Of a stretch of DNA of 37,664 nucleotides, positions 15,333-24,672 are shown piece after piece. How positions within the stretch are numbered: position 1 is the first letter of the stretch; each line of letters starts with the position of its first letter. The notes below the pieces were generated by a model. It was given only the letters and a program-made list of their open reading frames with translations, was not told where the DNA came from and ran no database searches. The DNA comes from Chloroflexota bacterium (GTDB lineage: Bacteria; Chloroflexota; Dehalococcoidia; SM23-28-2; RBG-16-64-32): assembly GCA_022574655.1 (NCBI GenBank), contig JACZRQ010000014.1:1-37664 (forward strand). The letters are read 5' to 3'. Position numbers and translations under genes: made by a program.

Positions 15333-15763
15333 TGGCTGTAAACTCCATTGCTGCCACTACTATCAACACGCTCAACGCGCGGGACGTCATGAACACACCA
15401 GTCGTCGCGGCCTTACCTAAAGCCTCCGTCCGTGAAGTCGCCACCTACATGCTCCTGGGAGGCTTCAGCGGCTTGCCCATCGTCGACGAAGACGGCACCA
15501 TTCTCGGCATCGTCACCGAACTCGACATCCTCCGTACCCTCCGCGCCCGTAAGCCACTGGACACGACAAGCGTCAGCGAGATCATGACGCCGGAGGTCAT
15601 CTCCGTTGAGCCTAGCACTCCGGTAGATCAGATCATGCGCACCCTCGACTCCGAGCACATCCAGCGCCTCCCCGTGGTGAAGGACGAGCGTATCATCGGC
15701 GTCGTCTCGCGGCCCGATATCATGAGAGCCGCCGTGAACCCCCAGCTAAAGCGCCTCGGATAG
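15332..15763 (+). CDS. Two-CBS-domain protein
   Basis: The 143-aa product is a CBS pair: NARDVMNTPVVAALPKASVREVA...GLPIVDEDGTILGIVTELDIL, then VSEIMTPEVISVEPSTPVDQIM...RLPVVKDERIIGVVSRPDI. Such pairs bind adenine nucleotides (AMP, ATP, SAM or c-di-AMP). Coupling to the EAL gene suggests it tunes the phosphodiesterase to an adenosine ligand, which is inference. Confidence 0.92.
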   Translation: MAVNSIAATTINTLNARDVMNTPVVAALPKASVREVATYMLLGGFSGLPIVDEDGTILGIVTELDILRTLRARKPLDTTSVSEIMTPEVISVEPSTPVDQIMRTLDSEHIQRLPVVKDERIIGVVSRPDIMRAAVNPQLKRLG

Positions 15764-15847
15764 CTCGAGCCTCTACGCCCCCGAACGTCTCTACTCGCGC
15801 CGCATTCGTATTCCACCGCGCTCCGCCCACCCGACACTCCGGGCAGG

Positions 15848-15876
15848 CTGACACGCTTGCCTCCGTAACATATAAT
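15848..15876 (+). promoter_or_regulatory. Promoter of the dockerin/GEVED/propeller gene
   Basis: CTGACA (15848-15853) and TATAAT (15871-15876) are 17 bp apart, 49 bases before ATG 15926. CGGAGGT lies just before the ATG. Confidence 0.65.
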
Positions 15877-15925
15877 TGGCCGAGCACATACGTAGCCGCC
15901 CCACTCATCAGCCCCGGAGGTCCAG

Positions 15926-18721
15926 ATGACACACCGTCCCGCTAAACTGCTCGCGCTCGTCACGTCAGCCACCGTCGTGTTTATAGCCATCGGACTGATC
16001 GTCCTCAGCGCCGGCTCCCAACCCCAGACCGCGATTGCCGGCGAAGACGTGCCCCTGACCTGGGGCGACATCGACTGCAACGGCGCCGTCAATACCATCG
16101 ACGCGCTGAAAGGCCTTCGCGACCTCGCTGCGTTTTCAGTCAGCCAGGAGCCGGGCTGCCCGGAGATCGGCAGCGACGTCGGCGCGACCGGCGACTGGGG
16201 CGACTGGGACTGCAACGACGCTATCTCCGCAGTCGACCAGCTGCAACTCCTCCGGCACATCGCCGCCCTGTCGACCAGCCAGGCCGAGGGATGCCCGGCG
16301 TTCGGCGTCGGCCTTCTGCTAGCCGTGACGATCTCCGAGCTAATAATCGAACCCGACTGGCAGGACTTCGGTGACGCACCCGACGGTACCGAGACCGGAT
16401 ACGCCAGCGGCGCCGCCACCGGAAGCTTCCCCACGCTGCCCGTTAACGGCGGACCGTCACACCCATTCCCCTTCAAAGTCTGGCTCGGCGAGTTCGCGAC
16501 GATGGAGCCGGAGCCCTACGTCGGCTCGGACGCTGACGACGGACTCCAGATCCTCGACCTCGCCGCCTGCGATGACAGCTCCGCGCTCGTCGTCTTCAAC
16601 CGTTTCGGACTCACCGAAGCAGAACTCGACGACCCCGTCTACGTGAATCTCCTCGCCGACTGGAACAGAGACGGCGACTGGTCGGACGATGCCGGCTGCG
16701 CGCCGGAATGGGCCGTCCAGAACGACCTGATCGATCTCAGCGAGTCCGGTCCCGGCCTCGACGCCTTCGCAGCCGAATTCACTGGTGGCGACCAAGTGGA
16801 CGAGTTCTGGCTCCGCCTCGTCATCAGCCGCGAGCCCTACGACCCCTCCGTCGGCAGCGAGATCGAGGGCGAGACCGAGGACTACTTCATTACGGGTGGG
16901 GACTTTGCGGGCTCCGCAACTCAGCCTTCATCTCCTGTCACGCAGGCCAGCGGCGCGGGCACTTCCTTCGTCTGCAGAGGCACGATAGTCCCTCACGGCG
17001 CGGGCGCCAAAGCCATCTTCCAGATCGATCAGACCGAGGCGAGTGAGAAGGATAAGTTCACCCCCAGGTCCATCAATCTGCGTACGAGCCAGCCGCTCAA
17101 AGAGGACGGCAAGGCAGCGGACGGAGTCTCAACAACCGGCCTAACTGTCCGTCGAACGAGCGAGCCCGACAAGCGACTCGTCATGGAAGTCACCGCCACC
17201 ATGAGCACGACGACGGACCCCCCGGACCGGCTCGAAGGGCCGTTCATCCTCACCGTTTTCATCGAAGGTAAGGACGCCGACGACAAGGCCTTCAGCGGCA
17301 GCCTGCCTTGCGCCTTCTACGTCGAGCACGCGGGCGGTGCCAGGGATTTCGATCCGTCGTTTGATGGCTTCTTCGGCGGGCCCGGGCGCGCCAGTGCGCC
17401 GGGCGATGCCGAGCCGAAGTTCATGATAGTCCAGCACGGCAAGCAAATCACACTTCTGACTGATGCTCCTCGCTCCCAAGCGGAGCTGGACAAAGGAGAA
17501 TACGACAAGGATTCGCTAGCCGTCTTCGACGGTGAGGGCAAGAAGGTAGACCTGGACAACCTCAAGGCCGAAGTCGGCATCAAGGAGGTCGTCATACCCA
17601 GGAAAGGCAGGGGGATCAAGGTCCCGACTGTTAAGGACGAACGCGAGCCCGGTGTTGAGAGAGTCCTGATCCGAATCGATGGCGTTGAAGACGGCGGTGC
17701 GTTTTTCACAGACTACTACCGCATCATCATCATCCATGAGAGAGGTGCGAAAGCAAGGAAGCTCGTCTCGGACCTGAACGATAAGTTCATCATGATCACG
17801 CAAGAAGAGGACGAACCGTACGAAGTCACCTACGCCGCTGACGGCATCGCGATGCTCAGCGTAATTCCGGGCGGAGACGGCCTGTTGTGGGACGTGGAGA
17901 CGGACTGCGTGGTCAGCTCCGGCGGCGAGCTGCTAGGGATCATGCACGGCTCCCGCGCCTTCATCTTCGACTACGACGACGGCGGTTCCGATATCTACCA
18001 GCTGCCAGACCCGAATGATCTCGCCCAGACGAGCGGTGACGACCCGCTAGACTGCCCCGGCGATGCCATCAACGTTACCAATTTCCCCCCTTCCAACGAG
18101 GTCTTGATCGAACGTGGCAACCGCTGCAACGACACCTACATCGCGACCGAGTTCTTCGAGAGCGGATTCGGGTTGTTCAAGGCCGACGCGCCACCAGCCG
18201 ATTGGTTCCCGGTACCGGTCATCGGCGGAGCGAACATCCGGTCCCCCAACTGCTTCAACGTTGACGGCAACGGGGCGTTCGCTCTCGTCGGGAGCACCCC
18301 AGGCGATGGAGACCGAAGTAATCTTGTATATTTCCTTCCGTGCGGCGGGACCTGCACGCAGGCCTCTCACGAACCAACCCTTCTGCTGGCGGCCGAAAAC
18401 CCAGGCGAAGAGCTGATCAACCCTGTCGTCTCCCCCGACCGGACCAAGATCGCCTTCGAATACATCAGCCTAGCCGACTCCCAAGTCTGGGTTGCCGACT
18501 TCGACCCTCAGGTTCCAGCCATCACCAACGCGTCACCCGTGACCTCTGAGGGCGACAACGGCTCACCGACCTGGTCTCCGGACAGCCAGCAGATCGCCTT
18601 CAAGTCGGACCGCGATGGTAACCTGGAGATCTACGTCATGAACGCAGACGGCAGCGATCAGCAGAACATCACGAACACGCCGGACGTGAGCGAGTTCGAC
18701 CCCTCGTGGATGACGCCCTAA
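15926..18721 (+). CDS. Secreted multidomain protein: N-terminal dockerin-like repeats, GEVED domain, C-terminal PD40 propeller repeats
   Basis: The 931-aa product begins with a hydrophobic signal/anchor (ALVTSATVVFIAIGLIVLSAG). Two dockerin-like half-repeats follow at ~46-120 (WGDIDCNGAVNTIDALKGLRD and WGDWDCNDAISAVDQLQLLRH). A GEVED-type region runs ~150-335 (DFGDAPDGTETGYAS, VNLLADWNRDGDWSDD, EGETEDYFITGG). The central ~340-600 has no recognised family. The C-terminal ~620-930 contains TolB-like PD40 repeats (VSPDRTKIAFEY, PTWSPDSQQIAFKSDRDGN, VMNADGSDQQNIT). It is probably extracellular and calcium-binding. It has its own promoter and is followed by the cyclase gene 21 bases later. Confidence 0.78.
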   Translation: MTHRPAKLLALVTSATVVFIAIGLIVLSAGSQPQTAIAGEDVPLTWGDIDCNGAVNTIDALKGLRDLAAFSVSQEPGCPEIGSDVGATGDWGDWDCNDAISAVDQLQLLRHIAALSTSQAEGCPAFGVGLLLAVTISELIIEPDWQDFGDAPDGTETGYASGAATGSFPTLPVNGGPSHPFPFKVWLGEFATMEPEPYVGSDADDGLQILDLAACDDSSALVVFNRFGLTEAELDDPVYVNLLADWNRDGDWSDDAGCAPEWAVQNDLIDLSESGPGLDAFAAEFTGGDQVDEFWLRLVISREPYDPSVGSEIEGETEDYFITGGDFAGSATQPSSPVTQASGAGTSFVCRGTIVPHGAGAKAIFQIDQTEASEKDKFTPRSINLRTSQPLKEDGKAADGVSTTGLTVRRTSEPDKRLVMEVTATMSTTTDPPDRLEGPFILTVFIEGKDADDKAFSGSLPCAFYVEHAGGARDFDPSFDGFFGGPGRASAPGDAEPKFMIVQHGKQITLLTDAPRSQAELDKGEYDKDSLAVFDGEGKKVDLDNLKAEVGIKEVVIPRKGRGIKVPTVKDEREPGVERVLIRIDGVEDGGAFFTDYYRIIIIHERGAKARKLVSDLNDKFIMITQEEDEPYEVTYAADGIAMLSVIPGGDGLLWDVETDCVVSSGGELLGIMHGSRAFIFDYDDGGSDIYQLPDPNDLAQTSGDDPLDCPGDAINVTNFPPSNEVLIERGNRCNDTYIATEFFESGFGLFKADAPPADWFPVPVIGGANIRSPNCFNVDGNGAFALVGSTPGDGDRSNLVYFLPCGGTCTQASHEPTLLLAAENPGEELINPVVSPDRTKIAFEYISLADSQVWVADFDPQVPAITNASPVTSEGDNGSPTWSPDSQQIAFKSDRDGNLEIYVMNADGSDQQNITNTPDVSEFDPSWMTP

Positions 18722-18742
18722 AGAGACACGATAGGAGCCCAT

Positions 18743-19663
18743 ATGTCGCTCGCCGATCGCACGCCTCCGACTGTCGAGGAGTTTCGCGCCTACCCTGAGC
18801 GCTTCAGCAACTGGGGCCGCTGGGGCAACGACGACCAGCTCGGCACGCTTAACCACATCACGGACGAAACGCGCCGCGCTGCCGCCGCGCTCGTCCGTGA
18901 GGGCCGGTCGGTCTCGTGCTCCAACCCTATCGCCACCGCAGCAGTTCTTTCGGCACCCCGCAACCAGATTCCCGTCGAACACCGAATGAACGTCGGTGAC
19001 TCCGCGGCCAGCGACTACATCGGGATCAGCTACCACGGCCACGTCAACACCCACATCGACGCCCTCTGTCACCAGTTCACGGACGATGGCCGCATGTACA
19101 ACGGCCGCCCCGCCTCAGACGTCACTGACGAAGGGGCGAAGTCCAACTCCGTCGACCGCTGGCGAAACGGCATCGTCACCCGCGGCGTCCTCTACGACGT
19201 CGCCCGCTACCGTAACGTCGACCACGTCTCGTTCGAACATCCGATTCACGGCTGGGAGCTCCAAGACGTTGCCGAAGCCCAGTCCGTTCAGCCGCGAGCT
19301 GGCGACGCGGTCTTGGTCCGGGCCGGCGCAGATGCCTTCTGGGCAAAGAACCCAGACATCGATCAGCCCCGCAACGCACCAGGCCTGCACGCCTCGGTGC
19401 TCGAGTTCCTCTACGACACCGAGGCCGCCCTTCTCAGTTGGGACCTCATGGAGGCTCCCGGTCAGGGACACACGGGCGCCGAGCTGCCGATTCACAGGAT
19501 CGCCATCCCTTACATGGGCCTGCCCCTCATCGACAACGCCAACTTCGAACAACTCTCCGCGACCTGCGCCGAACTCAACCGCTGGGAGTTCCAGCTCGTC
19601 ATCGCACCTCTCGTCCTCATCGGTGGCACCGGCTCGCCCGTCAACCCGATCGCGATCTTCTAG
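18743..19663 (+). CDS. Cyclase-family (kynurenine formamidase-like) metal hydrolase
   Basis: The 306-aa product belongs to the cyclase family PF04199. The metal-binding motif HGHVNTHIDALCH matches HxGTHxDxxxH, with V-N replacing the usual G in the second position. The first 60 residues (FSNWGRWGNDDQLGTLNHIT) are typical of the longer subfamily found in aromatic degradation clusters. Known relatives hydrolyse N-formylkynurenine or cyclic amides; the substrate here is unknown. TAGGAG before the ATG supports the start. Confidence 0.85.
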   Translation: MSLADRTPPTVEEFRAYPERFSNWGRWGNDDQLGTLNHITDETRRAAAALVREGRSVSCSNPIATAAVLSAPRNQIPVEHRMNVGDSAASDYIGISYHGHVNTHIDALCHQFTDDGRMYNGRPASDVTDEGAKSNSVDRWRNGIVTRGVLYDVARYRNVDHVSFEHPIHGWELQDVAEAQSVQPRAGDAVLVRAGADAFWAKNPDIDQPRNAPGLHASVLEFLYDTEAALLSWDLMEAPGQGHTGAELPIHRIAIPYMGLPLIDNANFEQLSATCAELNRWEFQLVIAPLVLIGGTGSPVNPIAIF

Positions 19664-19983
19664 CCCGTCTTTGCAATCCGATCTTCCAAAACGGCGGAGA
19701 CCGCAACGAAAACGGCTGGAACGACATCATTCAACACAGGAAGATATCGAACCAAGCCAGGGTCGTTACGGGAATCCTGCGAATCAGTGAAACAGACTCG
19801 CCACTAACAGGCTTCGCCCTGATCCACCCCGCTATTCCTCCGCTAGCCCTGGAAATCCCCGTTGGGGTCATGCCTGTTGCACTCCCGACACCGATTCACA
19901 TACACTATTGATAAGATTTGCTAAACACTACCCATAGACCCCTCAGTAATTTTCGACCTCACTCGACGAAAGGATCCTAATTC
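19664..19983. other. Intergenic region upstream of the RNA helicase
   Basis: No coding frame is convincing in these 320 bases. A short CCCC-GTT-GGGG hairpin sits at about 19857-19867, and a promoter candidate is at 19877-19906. The rest shows nothing recognisable. Confidence 0.6.
19877..19906 (+). promoter_or_regulatory. Candidate promoter of the RNA helicase gene
   Basis: TTGCAC (19877-19882) and TACACT (19901-19906) are 18 bp apart, giving a leader of about 70 nt before TTG 19984. Confidence 0.4.
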
Positions 19984-21219
19984 TTGACCTCGTTCCAAGA
20001 CTTTAACCTGTGTTCGTCTAGCTATAAGGCGCTAGACCGCATGGACATCACCACACCAACATACATCCAGGAAACCACGATCCCACTACTACTCGAGGGG
20101 CGCGACGTCATCGCCCAAGCCCCCACTGGCTCCGGCAAGACCCTCGCCTTCGCGCTGCCGATACTCGAGCACATTGACCCCGGTTCAAAGGCGACTCAGG
20201 CGCTGATCCTCGTACCAACCAGAGAGCTGGCACGGCAGGTGGCATCAGTGTTCGAACAGCTCAGCGAGCGCTCTAACATTCGTGTAACGCTCCTCTACGG
20301 CGGTGTCGGCTACGACAAACAAGAGAGGGGACTTCGCGCCGGATCTCACGTCGTCGTCGGTACACCCGGCCGTACTCTTGATCACATCAAGCGCCGGGCT
20401 CTAAAGCTCGATCGTCTCCGCGTTATGATCCTCGACGAAGGAGATGAGATGCTCGACCGCGGCTTCGCGCCGGACGTCGAGAGGATCCTTTCCGGGACGC
20501 CCCAGAGCCGCCAGACCGCGCTCTTCTCTGCCACCACGCCGGACTGGATCCACCGCATCGCCTCCAAGCACCTCATGAACCCGGAAGTCATCACGTCCGA
20601 CGTGGTGATGGACGAGGGACTCGCCATCGAGCACACTGTCTTGGAAGTCTACCGCGAGGACAAGTTCCAGATACTCATTGGCCTGCTCAAGGAGGCCAGC
20701 GAGGGCAGCACGCTCGTCTTTGGCCGTACCAAGCGCGGCGTCCAGAACCTGGGCCGGCGCCTGAAGCAACAAGGCTTTCGCGTCGCTGTTCTCGAAGGCA
20801 ACCTCGGTCAAAACCAGCGCGACCGAGAGATGGCCCGCTTCCGCGACGGCAAAGTGGACATCCTCGCTGCCACCAACGTCGCCGCGCGCGGCCTCGACGT
20901 CGAGCACATCGGCCGCGTCATCAACTACGACATGCCGGACTCACACGAGCTCTTCACCCATCGCGTCGGCCGCACCGGCAGGATGGGCCGACAAGGAGAG
21001 GCTATTACACTCGTCACCGCCGTCGATCTACCGAAGCTACACGAAATCGAGCGTGGCCTCGGTCGCAAACTGCCTAGAGTCAGCACTCAATCCAATGGCA
21101 ACGGCAGGGCGCTCGGCGAAAAGACACCCGTCACGGCCGGAGTCGGATCCTCCCGCTCGAGTCAGCGCACGGCAAGCAGCAACCGCAGACGCTGGTCTCG
21201 TCGCCGCGGCCGAAGATAG
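19984..21219 (+). CDS. DEAD-box-type ATP-dependent RNA helicase (DEGD variant)
   Basis: The 411-aa helicase has the Q motif (TTPTYIQ), motif I APTGSGKT (46-53), Ia PTRELARQ, Ib TPGR, motif II DEGD (151-154), SAT, the VFGRTKRG strand, ATNVAARGLDV and HRVGRTGRMG. Motif II has Gly where the family has Ala. The C-terminus ends in a basic tail (NRRRWSRRRGRR) typical for RNA binding. The start is TTG 19984 because the N-terminus MTSFQDFNL aligns with family starts; GAAAGGA lies 11 bases upstream. It probably unwinds RNA in ribosome assembly or decay. Confidence 0.93.
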   Translation: MTSFQDFNLCSSSYKALDRMDITTPTYIQETTIPLLLEGRDVIAQAPTGSGKTLAFALPILEHIDPGSKATQALILVPTRELARQVASVFEQLSERSNIRVTLLYGGVGYDKQERGLRAGSHVVVGTPGRTLDHIKRRALKLDRLRVMILDEGDEMLDRGFAPDVERILSGTPQSRQTALFSATTPDWIHRIASKHLMNPEVITSDVVMDEGLAIEHTVLEVYREDKFQILIGLLKEASEGSTLVFGRTKRGVQNLGRRLKQQGFRVAVLEGNLGQNQRDREMARFRDGKVDILAATNVAARGLDVEHIGRVINYDMPDSHELFTHRVGRTGRMGRQGEAITLVTAVDLPKLHEIERGLGRKLPRVSTQSNGNGRALGEKTPVTAGVGSSRSSQRTASSNRRRWSRRRGRR

Positions 21220-21431
21220 CCCACACCACAGAACACACAGCACATTATCGCTGGAGGAACTTGCGTTAGCGCCTGGTCGACCGAAACGGCGGACAACGTC
21301 TACTAGTCGGGTACGCCCTCCACGGCCAAAAGAAGAAGCGCCCTGGTGATCTATCGCGTGGGGGGTGCGGCTAAACTCTCCAGAGCGCCTTCACCGATAG
21401 ATACGGGCCGCGAGAACGGATCGGATTCCTT
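21220..21431. other. Intergenic region between the helicase and TauE/SafE genes
   Basis: No gene is supported. An 8-bp inverted repeat ATCTATCG (21349-21356) and CGATAGAT (21395-21402) encloses CTCTCCAGAG. It could act as a weak terminator for the two convergent genes. Confidence 0.35.
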
Positions 21432-22256
21432 CTAAACGTTCAGCAGGCCCTTCACCAGCAAGCTGATCGAAAGCGCCGCCAGCGCTGAACCAAGCAACAC
21501 GAGCACCGTCCGACCCTTCAGCCGGGCTGCCAGCCGCGCTCCCACCTGTGCCCCGGGAACGGTTCCGCTCGCCACCGCTAACGCCCGAAATAACGCGTCA
21601 CCCTCAAGCGTCCCATTCGCTAGGTGGATGGCGCTCGCGCCACCGCTCATGAACACCAGAATGAACTGTGACGTCGCCACCGCGAACTGGATCGGGAAGT
21701 GCAGCATCATGATCATGGCCGGTACGTGAATCGCGCCGCCGCCGATCCCAAACATCGATGACATCAGCCCAACTCCGAGACTGATTGCCATGCCCTGCCA
21801 GAGTCGATAGGCGAACCGGTACGTCCCTTCCGGCATAGCGATCGTGCGTCGCAACACGCCGGGACCGGAAAGCGGCCGCCGGATTCCGGGCCTCCGGCCT
21901 CGCAACGTTATCCACGCCAGAAGCATGAGGAGCACACCAAACAACAACGTGAACGTACGCTGAGGCACAAAAGCCACCAGGAACGTCCCGGCCACCACAC
22001 CGGGGGCCGCTGACGCCGCGAAGATCAACCCCGTCAGGTAGTCGATCCGTCGCTGACGCCCATACGCAATCGAACCAGACGTCGCTGTTGCGAACACGAC
22101 CGCCAGCGATATCGAAGTCACTTCCTCCGGCTCGTACTCCGGAAACAGCACCAACAAGACCGGTACCAGAATAAACCCACCGCCGAGACCGATGATCGTC
22201 CCATAGCAGCCGATTCCAAAGCCAAGGACGGCCAGCGCTACTAGCTCAAGTTCCAA
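21432..22256 (-). CDS. TauE/SafE-family membrane permease
   Basis: The 274-aa product has about eight hydrophobic helices in two similar halves, each starting with a Gly-rich motif (GLGGGFILVPVL near residue 24; FGIGGGAIHVPAMI near 170). This is the TauE/SafE (DUF81) pattern of sulfite, sulfoacetate or other organosulfur anion exporters; the substrate is not defined. The start is TTG 22256 without a clear ribosome site, so it is uncertain by a few codons. Confidence 0.88.
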   Translation of the reverse strand: MELELVALAVLGFGIGCYGTIIGLGGGFILVPVLLVLFPEYEPEEVTSISLAVVFATATSGSIAYGRQRRIDYLTGLIFAASAAPGVVAGTFLVAFVPQRTFTLLFGVLLMLLAWITLRGRRPGIRRPLSGPGVLRRTIAMPEGTYRFAYRLWQGMAISLGVGLMSSMFGIGGGAIHVPAMIMMLHFPIQFAVATSQFILVFMSGGASAIHLANGTLEGDALFRALAVASGTVPGAQVGARLAARLKGRTVLVLLGSALAALSISLLVKGLLNV

Positions 22257-22364
22257 CCTACATCACGCGTACCTACAGCAGGGGGCGCCGAGCGGAGCAT
22301 ATCACGCTCCGGAACGCCAACATCCGGCCGCGCCTGTTTGTGGATTGGCTGCCCGCCCCAAGCC

Positions 22365-22370
22365 TATAAT
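22365..22370 (+). promoter_or_regulatory. -10 element of the GT2 gene
   Basis: A perfect TATAAT lies 28 bases before GTG 22399; the -35 is poor. Because it overlaps an in-frame ATG at 22369, translation more likely starts at 22399. Confidence 0.5.
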
Positions 22371-22398
22371 GCTATCCGCTGCCCATGGAACCTACATC

Positions 22399-23163
22399 GT
22401 GACGCCTACGGAACCCACAGTCTCAATCGTCATCCCTTGCCTGAACGAAGGCGCTTCGATCGCTCTTTGCGTTGAGGCTGCCAAATCCTGGCTCGAACGC
22501 TCTGGCACAACCGGGGAAATCATAGTCGTCGACAACGGCTCGACCGACGGTACGGCGGAAGCCGCCACCGAGGCCGGCGCCGCCGTGATCGCGGAACCCA
22601 AACGCGGCAAAGGAAACGCTATGCGGGCGGGCGTCGCTGCGTCCACCGGTAGCTTCATCGTGATGTCTGACGGCGACGGGACCTACGACCTCTCAGACCT
22701 CGATCGAATCATCGCGCCCCTCGATCTAGGATTCGACCTCGTCATCGGTAATCGCCTGCAGGGTCAGATCCAGCCCGGCGCCATGCCGTGGCACCACAAG
22801 TACATCGGCAACCCCTTCTTCAACACCGTCATCTCACTCGTGACGCACCGCTCCTTTGGGGACTGCCTATCGGGACTCAGAGCCTTCACGCGGGACGCCT
22901 GGCAAGCGATGGCGCTAACATCGAACGGCTTCGAACTCGAATCCGAGATGTGTCTTCGGGCTGCCAAGCTTGAGTTCCGAGTTGCCAGCGTGCCGATCTC
23001 CTACGCCACACGCCGCTCAGGCGGCAACCTGAGCAGCGTCCGTGACGGAGTCAAGATCGCGAGGTTCATCATCGGCCGCAGCGGCGGCGCGCTGGCGACA
23101 CCCCTCGTCATCGTCGCGGCGATCGTCGCTGGGTTCGCGCTGCTGACCCGCGGGAGCCGCTAG
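22399..23163 (+). CDS. Family 2 glycosyltransferase (dolichyl-phosphate sugar synthase-like)
   Basis: The 254-aa product has the GT-A fold: VSIVIPCLNEG, IIVVDNGSTDGT (nucleotide-sugar binding), and MSDGDGTYD with the metal-binding D-G-D. GNRLQGQIQPGAMPWHHKYIGN and GDCLSGLRAFTRDAWQ are typical of polyprenyl-phosphate mannose/glucose synthases. A single hydrophobic segment (VIVAAIVAGFALL) ends it. It would load a sugar on a lipid carrier for the membrane GT-C enzymes nearby. The frame is open from 22345; GTG 22399 was chosen because it is downstream of TATAAT. Its TAG overlaps the TAG of the convergent gene by 4 bases (CTAG). Confidence 0.87.
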   Translation: MTPTEPTVSIVIPCLNEGASIALCVEAAKSWLERSGTTGEIIVVDNGSTDGTAEAATEAGAAVIAEPKRGKGNAMRAGVAASTGSFIVMSDGDGTYDLSDLDRIIAPLDLGFDLVIGNRLQGQIQPGAMPWHHKYIGNPFFNTVISLVTHRSFGDCLSGLRAFTRDAWQAMALTSNGFELESEMCLRAAKLEFRVASVPISYATRRSGGNLSSVRDGVKIARFIIGRSGGALATPLVIVAAIVAGFALLTRGSR

Positions 23164-24656
23164 AAACTCACCCATTCAAGTCCGAGATATCCATTCGGCT
23201 CGAATTGATATATCCAGACAATACCCCAGAGATTGATCACGACACTAGCGGCGATCAACGTCATGTGGTGCCAGCGGATACGGTTACCGACTGTCCTGGC
23301 GACCAGTAGCAGCAAGAACGGATAGATGTCCAGCGCGTAACGGTAGCCGAATTGCGTCCAGCCAGTCGCGGCAAAGAGGAAGATCGTGATCATGATCGGA
23401 ATGATTGCGGCCCAGCAGGCGATGATCAGCCTATCTTTCGTGCGCAGTCCCGTGTAGATCGCGACGGCAATCATCCCCCACAACGGCAGCAGGTGTATCC
23501 CCAACGGAAAATCGACGCCCCCCCAGCCGGCGAACCCCCACGTTCGCGCCAACTCACGAGTAACGATTAGCGTTGCCATTAGGATCAGCAATGCGGCGCC
23601 ACCGATCACGATCGTGCGGTTCTTGACCCGGGCGAATAGGGCCAGAAGCAGAGCAGGCGATGTCGCCCAGATCGCCAGCCCGGCCCACGATGGCCGGATG
23701 TACGGCCCGTTCGTCAGAAAGAGCGGCATCTGCTCGAAGATTACCGGGATGTGACGGGGGATGTACGTTATGTCGAACACGCCGTTCGTGTACAGCCACG
23801 CCAACTCGGGCTGAGTCACCTGCTCTCCATAGAGATAGCCGGACTCCAACGGGTTATCGAACCGCAAGTAGTTGAACACCAGACTGAACGCAACGAACGG
23901 AAGCGCGCCTATGCACATCTTCGCGATCGGTTTCAGGTCCAACCGCTTCAACAGACCGAGACCATCGTCGGGCCTCAACCACTGATCCGAAAACATGATC
24001 AGGAAGAACGGGAACGACACCGCAACCGTGGCGCGGCAGAGAAAGGCAGCTCCCACAGCCGCCGCAGCCAGAAACGGATTCTTCAGCCCCAACGTCGCAT
24101 AGATCGCCAGCAGCATAAACAGGACCGTCGCCGTGTGAGAGAGAAACCACACGCCCCCGTTCGTACCCGCATACCAGAAGATCGTCCCGAACATGAAAAA
24201 CGTCGTCAGCCAGACCTGCGACGCGACACTCCCTACCTGCGTTCGCACGATCCGATACACGAGCGCCGCGCTCAGCGACGCTAGAATCACTGACACCAAC
24301 GTCTGATTCGTTTCGAGCCCAAAGATCGCCACAGCCGGCAGCAGGATCAGGGCCGGCCCGGGCCCATGCTGCAGGAACATCTTGCCCTCGTACAGCGATG
24401 GCTCTGTCACGAATCGCGAGAATTCGGGCAACAGATCAAGATGGCCGTGCAGCAGCGAGTTGGCCTGGTTCACGTGGTTCACGAAGATCGTGTTCTGCGG
24501 CCCCGCGAACCAATACACGAGAAACGTCACTACGAAAAACGTGGCGGGAAGCACATAGGCGCCGACGCGAGGCTCCGCCAGAAACGGAACAACAGACGAA
24601 TCGCGAAAGCGGCGCCAACGGCCCAGGACTCCGCTCTCTACTGAAACGCCAGCCAC
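23160..24656 (-). CDS. Polytopic GT-C-type glycosyltransferase or related membrane protein
   Basis: The 498-aa product has roughly ten to twelve hydrophobic helices. The first external loop carries charged residues (NHVNQANSLLHGHLDLLPE, EGKMFLQHGPGPALILLP), as in GT-C enzymes that use polyprenyl-phosphate sugars. No close family name is clear. GTG 24656 starts it, 16 bases after the GtrA gene, so the two are probably cotranscribed. With GT2 and GtrA it forms a cell-surface glycan or lipid glycosylation cluster. Confidence 0.75.
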   Translation of the reverse strand: MAGVSVESGVLGRWRRFRDSSVVPFLAEPRVGAYVLPATFFVVTFLVYWFAGPQNTIFVNHVNQANSLLHGHLDLLPEFSRFVTEPSLYEGKMFLQHGPGPALILLPAVAIFGLETNQTLVSVILASLSAALVYRIVRTQVGSVASQVWLTTFFMFGTIFWYAGTNGGVWFLSHTATVLFMLLAIYATLGLKNPFLAAAAVGAAFLCRATVAVSFPFFLIMFSDQWLRPDDGLGLLKRLDLKPIAKMCIGALPFVAFSLVFNYLRFDNPLESGYLYGEQVTQPELAWLYTNGVFDITYIPRHIPVIFEQMPLFLTNGPYIRPSWAGLAIWATSPALLLALFARVKNRTIVIGGAALLILMATLIVTRELARTWGFAGWGGVDFPLGIHLLPLWGMIAVAIYTGLRTKDRLIIACWAAIIPIMITIFLFAATGWTQFGYRYALDIYPFLLLLVARTVGNRIRWHHMTLIAASVVINLWGIVWIYQFEPNGYLGLEWVSF

Positions 24657-24672
24657 TACAGCGCCCTCAACC

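Noticed and set aside
21053-21349. Plus-strand frame (98 aa) overlapping the helicase C-terminus
   Set aside because: Mostly a shifted reading of the helicase tail, with Pro/Arg-rich composition and no ribosome site.
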